In this document: positions 54,561 through 64,000 of the stretch, piece after piece
Layout: each line of letters opens with the position of its first letter
How positions within the stretch are numbered: position 1 is the stretch's first letter
Origin: Aspidapion aeneum
Lineage: Eukaryota; Arthropoda; Insecta; Coleoptera; Brentidae
Direction of reading: 5' to 3'
Length of the DNA stretch: 64,000 nt
Assembly: GCA_963576565.1 (NCBI GenBank)
Contig: OY755048.1
Coordinates: 8,390,136-8,454,135 of the forward strand
Translations under genes and position numbers: made by a program
Notes under the pieces: model-generated
Told to the model about the DNA's origin: nothing
Databases searched by the model: none
What the model saw: only the letters and a program-made list of their open reading frames with translations

Positions 54561-55908
54561 TATCAGGAAAGATCTTTGCTTTTATTTTGAGAAAATTCAA
54601 CGTATAACGTCCATTATAAAAATATTAATTTATTTTATAATAAATTAATGGGTACTCTAAACATACTAAAATAATAAAACATAAACATAAATTCTTAAGG
54701 ATAAAGAAAATAAATTTTTATTCAAAAATTTTAATTTTACCATGATGTACACTTGATGGCAACTTGCTTAAAACTATAATCTCCCTGGTATATATGGCCA
54801 TAACACCCAGGTAAATGTGTAGTGTGATCAGTGTGTGATTGCCAAAGGGTAATAGTCCTTTACATAAATAATTAGGTATTATTTTTTATAATCTTTATAT
54901 TTTTTAAAAATAATTAGGTATCAGTTTTTAGTAGGTATGAATTACCTATTTCAAGAGGTCTAATTTCTTTTACCTTTTTGTTATAAAATTCCATAAAGAA
55001 TTTTTAATAAATCTATTGTTGTTTTCTACTCTAAAAAAGTGTTTTTATTTTCATCACAGAAAATCAGTAAGGTCTTCTTTATTAATTTGTAATAATGTGC
55101 CTTTAATAATAATTCACTAATTAAGGTACATATTTATTTTGTGTTTCTCATTTTACACATGATAAAAAAATTAGTGGTGTCCAAAAACATTTACTGTATA
55201 CAGGTACTTCAACTCAGTGATAAAAAAACCTACGACTCAGCTCTCCTAAGAAAAAACTGAGAGTCCGTTCGCTCTAGCCTAAACAGATGTTTTAATTATT
55301 AACAATCAGTACCAAAAAATAGGCTACAATCTTAAAAACAGTAGGGCTATAAAAAAAATTAAACTTTCACACCCTGTATTTTGAAAACTAAGTAAGTGCT
55401 TGTAGACCCATGTTTATATGAACTTTTTATTTTAAAAGGAGAATCTCTAAGTGCAAGAAAGATTTTTTTTCTACAAATAGGCCACTATGATTTTCTTGGA
55501 AAGAAACAAATTTATTTTATAACAGCTGATTAAACTAGAAATTGTAGTGGCCTAGTTTAGTGGTATATAAGGATGATCTGTTATGTCTTCGAAATACCTT
55601 GGCGGTTCAGTTAATTCGATAAAACAAGAAAAAAGGAAATTTTCAATTGAACACGGACTTACATTATTACCCCACGTTTCAAGTTAAGGTTACACGAATT
55701 CGGCTTTAGTTTCCGATATTTCCAAAGTGGTTTGACATTTTCAAACGGCTAAAAGTTAACTCAACTGCTTTTCACTTACGTGCATTAAAAATAGTCAATT
55801 TATCACCATTGAGGTCCATGTTCAGTGGCGGGTCCTCCATAAGTGCACATGTGCACGTACACTTTCAAATTTTCCTTAAAATAACTGGATTCATGACGGA
55901 TCTGATAC
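54561..55908. other. Unassigned AT-rich region
   Basis: At about 55,824 CAGTGGCGGGTCCTCCATAA, followed by GTGCACATGTGCAC, resembles a hAT-type end. At about 55,370 a CACACCCTGTATTTTGAAAA end is visible. No gene. Confidence 0.4.
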
Positions 55909-57733
55909 CCCAAATAACATTATTACCACTCAAGGTTTTATTAATTTGGTTCCTAGGTTATTTAGAGGGTGCTGTTATGGGTTTTAGGATCAATTTGGCT
56001 ACATAAAGATCATTTATATTGCCAGTTACCTAAAGCGGTGTTATACAACCAAAAAGTGATTTATAAAGGGAGTATAATAAAACTGATATTCCTTCTGGTC
56101 CTTTTAGATACTTTTGGTTTTATTGATTTCTGATTTATAAAGATGGTTTTATAAAACCATTTTACCTAAAGTTTTTAAAAATAAATAAATATAAACTTTG
56201 GTCATTTAGTTTTTTTCATTACTTTAGGTCATCACAAAAGTGTTTTATAATAGAGCTAAAAGGTTGTCTTATATCCTTTTGTTTTTATAGTTACCAGTAG
56301 TTTAAAAGTAAATATAATTAGATGGGCGGCCATATAGAACCTAGTTTCCTTAAGGTTTTTAAGAGTGGTAAATATAAACCTTAGACTTTTGGTTTTTGCC
56401 ATTACTTTTAGGCATTTTAAAAAGGTTTTATAGAAAGGCTTAAAGGTAAACTTAATTCTTTTGTATTTATAGTTACCCATAGCTGTATATTAAATATTAT
56501 TTAAATAGGCGGCCATATAAAACCTTGTTTCCTTAAGGGTTCTAACAGAAGTAAGTAAATACTTTCGTGTTTTACTTTTTTTTAGGTATTTCTTGTAAAA
56601 ATTGGTACCTACCTATTGCAAGATTGATTATTTAAAGCCCAATAATTAATAATTGTTGAGTTTCCGTCCTCCTGGGTAGGACACCCAGGCCTAGATAAGG
56701 CCTGTTTAGAGGGCCAATATAAGAGGTTGCCCTCCACCCTGCAGGCACAACGAATATCATTGCACTGTCCCTCTCGATTGTGTCGAAATTGCACGATAAA
56801 AAACATTTAAGAGTGTTGAATTATACGCTTTTAAAAACTTTAAAAACAAATACAAAAAATTTAAGTGAGGTTATGTTGACTATGTTTACTTTGTTCTTTT
56901 TTGTTGGTTTCATGAGGGCATTCAAAAATCCTTGTTGCGATACAGTAACAAATAAAACCAAGTGACCACTATAAAACCATAATGGCGTATATAAATTTAT
57001 TTAAAAAATATTGTAAAGAGAAAATATTTATCTAGTCGTTTTAGCAGTGTTTTTTAACAATAATTTTACTTTAATTTTGATTTATGTAGACCAAACAGAC
57101 TTTTTTAATGGTGAAAATTCTAAATGATTTTTTTAAAAATATTTGTTATTTTGTTATCAAAAAACTATTAAAAAGCATTCTTGAGCTGGCGCGTTTGTTT
57201 TGAGAGCTTTTCAGATACGATTTTATCAGAAAAATAAATCTGGCAGGCAATTTGATCATCAACAAAACGACAAACTCGGTATATTTTTATGTGATAAAAT
57301 AATTTTGGGACTCTAACATTTTTGGCAATTTTGTGAATCTATTTATTGATTTTTAGGGAAACTTCTTTACTCTAAAGGTATTATGGTATTCAACAGAATC
57401 GCCAGGATACCAAGTTACCAAATCTAGTTTTATAATAGGATAGAGGTCGTTTCTGAGTTGCTTTTATAACCTGGCATTATAGCTTTAGGCTCTAAAAGGT
57501 TCTATACTGGTGGAACCGCTAGAGGGCGAAGCTGGAGTTTATTTCTTATGGTTTTATAGTGAGTTTAATACCTAGGTTGCCACCACCAGTTGGGGAGTCC
57601 CATTTAGGAGGTCTAATTGGTATATAAGTGTAATGGGAACGTGCTAGCGGTCGAAATATTGAAACTAATGGTTTTAAGAAAAGGCGCTGGCAACCTTTTA
57701 GCTTCTGCTATAAATAATGAAATGTTACTTGGG
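55909..57733 (+). mobile_element. DNA transposon (TIR CCCAARTAACAT), copy 2, 1.83 kb
   Basis: Begins CCCAAATAACAT and ends ATGTTACTTGGG. It is collinear with copy 1 at 5,998-7,490, with high identity through the two ~170-bp units, the GC-rich CCTGGGTAGGACACCCAGG patch and the region from ACTTCTTTACTCTAAAG to the end. It carries about 350 bp between roughly 56,960 and 57,350 that copy 1 lacks or has lost. The conserved small frame reads VLNYTLLKTLKTNTKNLSEV here. The flanks do not show a clean TA duplication. Confidence 0.75.
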
Positions 57734-59290
57734 ACCTTTCTAGCCCAGTAGCACACTTAAAACGTCAATATTTTAACTGTCAAAAAACTGTGATCATCAT
57801 TAATGGATTTTGACTTAAATCTAATCAGCCCATTACATTGGCGAACACTATTTTTCATGAAAATTTAATGTTTTTAACATTTTTTTGGTCGAGAACAAGC
57901 TAGGAAGGCCAAAATAATAAAATTTAATCATTATTTAATTAATAATTTCATCATAAAGTATCATTAAACCCCAAACGGAATTCACCAAAGACTTGAGTAC
58001 CAACTAGAAATTAAAATCCGGTTAGTATGTGTTTGTATTCGTGTTTGTCGCGCTTAACCGAACCCAAATTCTGTGCACTGTAGATGTTATGTCGCATTTT
58101 AAATACGAAATATAGAAAAAGAGGACGACATGTCCCTATAGAATTTCACAGTATACAGAATCTGGGCTTGACCTCGGTTCGTGCTCTTGTGAATCAATTG
58201 TGGCGATCGATGCCGCCTGCACTCCCATGATGTCAGCCAAGTCTATGGTTACGTTGGCTAATGTGTACCTTAAAATAGTGCACTGAGACAACTTGGCGTT
58301 ATCAGTGGGGCTGTATTGTTTTGATTTCCACGATTTCGTAGGATGGCGGAAGTTTCCGATTCTGATTAGTTAAATTTTGTTCTTTACCACAAAGGGTAAG
58401 AATATATTAACTGCCCTCGCAATGTTATCTATTAAGAACAAAATGATTTAAGAAATTCCAAAGTTCAATGAATTGGTTACAACAATAATAATAGATAACT
58501 AATATCTTACTTTTTAATTATTTGCTCTAAATTATACGATATAATGGCCCACTCGATGGTTCAAGAAGTTGGGAGTAGCACCCAAAAAATTTTTCGCCTG
58601 CGTTGCAATTTTTTTTTTTTTGGTGTGCACCATAAAGTTTTACGCGCCGCCACGGTCCTTGTTATATGATTATATGATTTTTAATTATCAAATTTTGTAA
58701 GCATCTTAGAAGCTTTCAAGTATGGAACTAATTACCACTATAATAACCTCCATTATCGTTTTGTCTACTCAGTGTTTTCTCTGTGGTTTTCTAAGACAAT
58801 TTTTGCGTGTTTTACACTACTTAATTTATTTTTCTTGAAGCTTTTTAACTTTGCTCGGTGAAGATAACAAATGGCCCTTCCTTGATTTCTTTTACCTTTA
58901 CACTAAACTTCGCGTGATCTGCGCCATTTGCAAAACTGGACTTCTATTTTTCTTTTCGATTAGAATTAAAGTTTAACTTATAATTAAAAAGTTAAAAAGT
59001 ACCATTTTAAAAGCTAAGTTTAAAACCTGTGCTAGTAACTAAACTTCAAATTATGATTTATAGTAAAAGAAACAATATCCATTAGTTTAAAATAAGTCAA
59101 AAACAAAAAGAGCGATATATAAACCAAACCTGAAAATAGAACAAAGCAAAAATGACAAATGAACAAAATTCCTTTAGGATATTATTTGGGTTAAAAATAA
59201 TCCATAACCTAAACAGTATGCGTTTTATTAAAAACCCCGTCAAAGTTCTGTTAGTAACCAATATCGTTTTAAGTATTTATGTCGTGTATA
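57734..59290. other. Unassigned AT-rich region
   Basis: No gene or element recognised. Confidence 0.4.
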
Positions 59291-60470
59291 CTACGAGGAT
59301 GGGATGAAAAGTTCCGGCCTAGCCTATAGCAGGCCCGATTTGCTTTCTTGTTCCAACGTGTTTGTGTAGCCTTGCCTGTGATCAGTATACGCTCGAAGTT
59401 TAAAGTGAGTGCGTCAAGTAGTTTGTGTCCTGCTAAGTTTAAAATGGAAAAGAACGAGATAAGAGCCGTGACAAACTATTTTCATATCAAAGAGTTATCG
59501 CCGACGGAACTAAAAGCTGAACTAGATGCTACACTATTATAGTGGAATCCGCTCCTACCTATACCACAATTAAAACCTGGGTGTCGGACTTTAAACGTGG
59601 TCGTACTAGTACTGATGATGCTCCGAGTTCTGGCTGGCCAAAAACGGCAACTTCTAAAGAAATGGTGCAAACCATTCGCAAACTAATTCTAAAAGATCGA
59701 AGATTAAGACCGGACAAGGTAGCTGAGGCTGTGAGCATATCAAAAGAGCGAATTAACCATATTTTGTGTGAAGTTTTAGGTATGACAAAGCTATCCGCCC
59801 AATGGGTGCTGCGTTTGCTCACCCCAGATCAAAAGCTCGTGCGTCTACCCATTTCAGAGGAGAATTTGACACTGTTTAGACGTGATCCAGGAGACTTTTT
59901 GCGTAGATTTATTATGATTGATGAAACATGGGTTCACCATTATACCCCTGAAACTAAGCAACAGTCTAAACAATGGACGGCAAAGGACGAACTAGTTCCA
60001 AAGAAGGCAAAGGCAGTACTGTCGGCTGGAAAGGTCATGGCAACGGTCTTTTGGGACGCTAAAGGGATACTCCTCATAGATTATCGCGAAAAACAAAGAA
60101 CAATAAATTCAGAGTACTACAGCGACTTACTCGACCAGCTCAAGCAGAATATAAGCGAAAAATAAAATTTTGTTTAATCAGGCCAATGCACCTTGCCACA
60201 AGTACGCTCTTGTAATGGCTAAAATCCATCAGCTAGGCTTTAAACTGTTAAACCATCCACCTTATACGCCAGACCTAGCCCCGTCAGACTTTTATTTGTT
60301 ACCAAACCTAAAAAAAATTCTTGCTGGAAATTTTTTTTCTCAGATTTAGAGGTCGTCGGCTGCAAATGCCTATTTTGAAAAGTTGTATAAATCAGACTTC
60401 AGTGATGGTATCAAATTAGTAGAACATCGTTGGGCCAAATGTATTAGCTTACAAGGGACTATGTAGAAAA
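59291..60470 (+). mobile_element. Dead mariner element
   Basis: The 5' TIR region CTACGAGGATGGGATGAAAA, then GTTCCGGCCT, follows a TA at 59,289-59,290, as expected for mariner. The transposase gene runs 59,444-60,465 in three frames (next entry). No matching 3' TIR is visible after the coding end, so the right end is lost or diverged. Confidence 0.82.
59444..60465 (+). pseudogene. Mariner transposase, frameshifted and lacking a catalytic Asp
   Basis: MEKNEIRAVTNYFHIKELSP and following residues form the N-terminal HTH (59,444-59,540). A frameshift and stop at 59,540-59,542 lead into a 207-residue stretch: TIKTWVSDFKRGRTSTDDAP, VAEAVSISKERINHILCEVL (second HTH), WVLRLLTPDQK (linker, close to the mariner WVPHxL motif), MIDETWVHHYTPETKQQSKQ (first catalytic Asp) and VMATVFWDAKGILLIDYREK. 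A second frameshift at about 60,163 leads to KILFNQANAPCHKY, where family members have HQDNAP: the second catalytic Asp is Ala (codon 60,182-60,184). NHPPYTPDLAPSDFYLLPNL with the third Asp follows, and RWAKCISLQG at the end. The enzyme would be inactive even if the frames were open. Confidence 0.88.
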
Positions 60471-60889
60471 ATAAATTAATATTTCGTCACTATGGTGTTG
60501 CGTTTTCATCTCATTATCGTAATACCAAAGGATAGGTATTATCGGTTCCATATCGTCGTTGTACTGGCAAATCATCGAATGCAAAAATCTCCAGGAAACA
60601 GTCCTAGGTCGCTTAGGCAGTTCGAAGAGGTTGAAAAAATTGATGTATTTAGAATAATTCTTGGCCCTAGTTGTGAATAGTTTTAACACAGATAAACTCA
60701 AGCTAGTGTGCTTTTAAAAAAGTTTTTTAATAACAATCTAATGTTTTCTTAAACTTAAACAGAAGATAAAACATAATGCTTTTGGTGTTTCCTTTACTAT
60801 TTTAGACGAAATAACACAAGTTTCTGAATCGAAAACTTTTTTAAAGGCGCGTTAGTTTAAGTTTTTTTATATGACGAAAGGAGGGTATG
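60471..60889. other. Unassigned region
   Basis: Open frames on both strands at 60,459-60,701 overlap and have no known motif. Confidence 0.35.
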
Positions 60890-61230
60890 GTACTATTCGG
60901 AATCGCCGACTCGGCGCGAAAGACTAGGCGCCGGGGTACAACCTTACTTTGATAATGAGTTCATTGTATTCATAATATTAAATTTTTAAAGTAAACTTAG
61001 TTGTAACGCAATTCTGATTTATATTATGCTAATAGGTATATTTTGTCAGACAACGAATATATATGTTAGGATGAGACCATTACTTGCTTCCTCGCAGGCA
61101 ATAGGACATATAAATTCACGAATTCTTTGTTAATTATGGTCCTAAAAAAAGCCGATTTTGTTGAGATGACTCGCGCGGAACCGGCTCACGCCGAATAAAC
61201 TGCGGCGAGTCGGTGCGCGCCGAATAGTAC
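60890..61230. mobile_element. MITE with GC-rich ends (TIR GTACTATTCGG)
   Basis: A perfect 11-bp TIR GTACTATTCGG/CCGAATAGTAC bounds 341 bp. Inside both ends are GCCGACTCGGCGCG- and GCGGCGAGTCGGTGCG-type GC-rich blocks, also ACTCGCGCGGAACCGGCTC near 61,165. The AT-rich interior has no coding capacity. The design matches the element at 30,504-31,120. Confidence 0.7.
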
Positions 61231-61524
61231 TAGACTCGTTCACAACTAGGGCGATGATGAACGCTTTTGTTTTAGTTTGTATGTATTTTTTTCATTTGAC
61301 CAATAATTTTATTTACAAAGACGATATACTAACCAGCGAAATAAGGTATTATAGACTACCACTTAAAGAAGTGGCGGATCTAGGCCTTGAAAATTGAGGG
61401 AGTCCCAAAAATAATAATTAGTTATATCTTTTTTACAAATATGTTATGTTTTAACAGCTAATCCATGAGAGTATTATAACGTGGCAGACAGAATCAAACT
61501 TTAGATTTAAAAGAGACTCGTTTA
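61231..61524. other. Spacer with a hAT-like end relic
   Basis: AAGTGGCGGATCTAGGCCTT at about 61,369 resembles a CAGTGGCGGATCTAG hAT terminus; nothing else. Confidence 0.35.
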
Positions 61525-61682
61525 TTCTCATGGGCGCACCCATGGGATAAGATTTTTCATAAATGAAAATGACATATTTCATAAATGAAAAGATAAAATA
61601 GCATAAAATACGCCATCATGAGGCCTTGGGCCCCTTCAAAGGCCTCGGCCCCCCCCAAGACATAATCCTGGGTACGCCACTG
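61525..61682 (-). mobile_element. hAT MITE family A, diverged, reversed
   Basis: Ends GGTACGCCACTG at 61,682 and holds the core ATAAATGAAA...AGCATAAAATACGCCATCAT, then GAGGCCTTGGGCCCC and a C-run. The left terminus is not recognisable. Confidence 0.65.
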
Positions 61683-61954
61683 TTATTCTTATGTTTGGAG
61701 ATATTTTTGGACTTTTTTTTATTTAATAGAAGATGTCTCTTTTTGCCGCGCACAATGAGATACAAGTCATTCAAATGGATTTAGTTGTTCTCAAAATAAT
61801 AGTATTTGTTTCAACCATTGTTTTGCAGATTATACGATTGCCATTCCAATTCTGTCGGCATTAATTTTCCCTATAAATTTCTTATCACCTCACATTTCTG
61901 GCCAAGTCCACATATGTATGTTGTAGGAACGTAGCTTTAGCCATTATTTTCCTT
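61683..61954. other. Unassigned AT-rich spacer
   Basis: Nothing recognised. Confidence 0.35.
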
Positions 61955-62645
61955 CGATTTGTACGACTATCGACGTACTGTAGAACGTACTATGTAAGTA
62001 TATTCAACATAATTTGGACGAATGTACGTAATATGTACGTACTGGGTACGTACATGTTATGTCCAATTAAACGTAAAATGTACGTATTTCAGACGTACAT
62101 TTTGCGTACATAGTACCTAAAATGTACGTACCCTAGACGTACATGGTACGTACATAGAGCGTCAAATTATAACAAAGAATGTGTAGGATTAGGACTAGGT
62201 ATCTTTTAAAATTTGCAGCTACCTGAACATTTCTACTTTAGAGTGCATCTTCCAGTTTTACCTCGAGACTTGAAGTCTCCACAGGTTTGATTAAGTTTGT
62301 TTTGCTTTATTTAATATTTAAGAAATATATCTCTAACAATGCCGTTAAATGTTAACTAGTGTACGCCATCTATTACCAAATTTCGTTGTTAAATTTTCGG
62401 AAGCGCATCTCTAAAATGAACGTATGAACGTACTATGTACGTACATACTTGTACGTAAGTTGTACGTACCTTATTGGTCTCGAGAAGGACCGACGTAAAA
62501 TGTACGTAAAATCTACGCAGCTAATGGACGTACTATTTACGTACACAATTGTACGTACATAGTACGTACTTTATTGGTCCCGGGACGTACCGACCTAAAA
62601 TGGACATAAAATGTACGTCCCTGGGACGAAGTGTGCTGTCTGGGA
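61955..62645. repeat. TACGTAC-dense repeat block, possible DNA transposon
   Basis: About nine TACGTAC words and many ACGTACATTTTACG-like variants lie in two clusters (61,960-62,165 and 62,415-62,640). The right cluster includes two tandem ~100-bp units (about 62,431 and 62,530), each with CGTACTAT(G/T)TACGTACA, TTATTGGTC and GACCGACGTAAAATG-like blocks. Because TACGTA is its own reverse complement, the whole array can fold in many ways. The block ends near GTGTGCTGTCTGG. The middle (62,166-62,414) is ordinary AT-rich DNA. No gene. Confidence 0.65.
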
Positions 62646-63788
62646 TCGATTGCCATAGCCCGGTCCCTCTTTTTAGATTTGCATTGGGGGTGAAAAATTT
62701 CTTGCAACAAGGAAAAGCGATCCTTTATAGAGGGACGAATTTGATTTAGTCCGCCTTTTTGGATTTTAATATAGCAGGAAATTTCAAAAGTGAGAGTAAT
62801 TGATTGTTACTATGATGTTTTTTATTTCATTGAAATCGTATCAGTAAGAATAATATTATGAGAAAACGAATGCAGACAGAATTAGCAAGGTAATTGTATA
62901 TAAATAGGTAGCACTAAAAAATATCTTCTAAAACCATGGTTGACACAAAAACCTATATTTCAAAAAATACCAAACCCATTTTAATTATTTGTATACCTCC
63001 TTATACGAGTCGGTAACTGAGGTTTTCTACAAATTTAAGAAAAATTGTAAAAGTTTCTCGCAACATAAGAATAAACGAGCCTCTTTTAGCGGTCAAGTTG
63101 GCTTCTGTCCTACATTTTGGATTTTAAGACAATTGTTGTGGTCTTAAAAAAACGATTTTCGCCGCCATACTTGTTATTATATTAAAATCGGCTTGGTAAT
63201 AATGTTAATTAAAAAAAACATAAAAATAAACAAGAATTGAAGGGTTAAGTTTGATCACAATCCTGATCCCCTCAAAGCGTAGTTTGTTCCAATAAAATCA
63301 GTGGAATAGTTCGTGAGTTATGAGGAAAATTATTTCGGTTTTTTTGAGCCACTCGATAATATCACTGAAAATAAACAAACTTGTCTACCAATAAGGATTT
63401 GCTTTAATTTAAAGGTACACACATAAATCTTTTTTTAAATTTTTTACAGATAAAGAGAGATTTACGGAGGCGAGGTGATCGATAACGACCGTAAAAAAAG
63501 GGGCAACGTGCCAATTAGATCGCACCGTTTGCGGTGTAACTCTAAGGATTAGGACATAGTATTTTAACATTGCGTTTCGGCCAGACCCACTAATCTCTGC
63601 AGGAAAATAAAGGAAAAACAGACCTCGAAAGAGACTCTTTGCTACGGGCTCTCGCTTTTATTTTAATGGATTAACAGTGCAAATATCGAGATTTTATGCA
63701 TACCTAATGAGTCCATAAAATTAGGCATCACCATGGGGATGCCAGGCTTCAAATTGCCAGTGCCGGTTCAACCATACACGTGTTGGTT
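62646..63788. other. Unassigned region
   Basis: No gene recognised on either strand. Confidence 0.4.
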
Positions 63789-63994
63789 ATTCCGATCTTT
63801 ACAGAAGCCTCAAACATGGACGAAGGTGTAGAATCCATAGTGTTTTACAAAGAGCTAGAACTTGCGGAGTCCTACAATCTTCCTCATGACTGAACCATCT
63901 TGTTGTCAAGGTCTATCGCAATTTGCACGGACAGGCAGGCTTCGATTAAGGCGCTGAACTCCTGCAGCTCTAGCTCGAACCTTGTTCCAAGATT
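63789..63994 (+). pseudogene. LINE RNase H domain fragment
   Basis: One frame reads IPIFTEASNMDEGVESIVFY, KELELAESYNLPHD, a stop, then RSIAICTDRQASIKALNSCS. This resembles the start (FTDGSK) and the second core block (IYTDSQAALKAL) of RNase H as found downstream of RT in I-clade and related LINEs, where LxLP..CSVFQAE lies between. The first Asp (FTDGS) reads FTEAS, so the active site is damaged. The intervening helix with its Glu is largely deleted. No RT is visible upstream, so only this piece survives or the element is truncated; it may continue past the window edge. Confidence 0.65.
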
Positions 63995-64000
63995 TTTTTA

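Noticed and set aside
1..64000. CRISPR array, bacterial operon or phage region
   Set aside because: No regular repeat-spacer structure, no bacterial gene organisation; all recognisable coding traces are eukaryotic transposons.

Overview
This window looks like intergenic DNA from a large, AT-rich insect genome. The evidence is the mix of elements: mariner and pogo-type DNA transposons, hAT-type MITEs with 8-bp target duplications, RTE-like and jockey/CR1-like LINEs, tRNA-like SINEs and many palindromic MITEs. A beetle or hemipteran host is my guess from the LINE and MITE style; nothing here fixes the species. I found no intact host gene, no rRNA and no functional tRNA. Every protein-coding trace with a recognisable family is a broken transposable-element gene.

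Layout. 0-6 kb is mostly unassigned AT-rich DNA with three decayed minus-strand open stretches I cannot name and a cluster of hairpins. 6-7.5 kb is a 1.49-kb DNA transposon sitting in a LINE fragment; a second copy lies at 55.9-57.7 kb. 9.6-11.1 kb is a minus-strand mariner carrying two hAT-type MITEs; a related mariner lies at 18.5-19.3 kb. 12-21 kb is a run of palindromic MITEs, including a palindrome full of GGTTAGG-like words with a tandem duplication (15.2-16.6 kb) and a pogo MITE. 21.7-23 kb holds a CAGA-bearing repeat and two tRNA-like SINE copies in opposite orientation. 23.65-29.15 kb is a plus-strand chain of three LINE remnants (RTE-like, jockey/CR1-like, RTE-like) with a hAT MITE between the first two.

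At 29,739-29,807 there is a well-formed hammerhead ribozyme motif, the most notable find. 30.5-32.1 kb holds a MITE with GC-rich ends and a repeat with three tandem units of about 117 bp. 33.4-37.5 kb is a nearly full-length minus-strand CR1-like LINE (coiled-coil/esterase-like ORF1, endonuclease, reverse transcriptase) broken by frameshifts. 37.7-48 kb holds further MITEs, a foldback element, two LINE fragments, a TIR element with a nested hAT MITE, and a 1.67-kb element studded with AATTCCGTCA-like words. 48.2-51.5 kb is a 1.16-kb inverted repeat with a 1-kb spacer. 52-64 kb holds a small MITE, a minisatellite, a dead mariner (59.3-60.5 kb), a GC-ended MITE, a TACGTAC-dense array and a LINE RNase H fragment at the right edge.

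The parts do not form a pathway. They are layers of insertion, some of which can be ordered by nesting. All family assignments come from motif reading without database searches; boundaries marked approximate are by eye.
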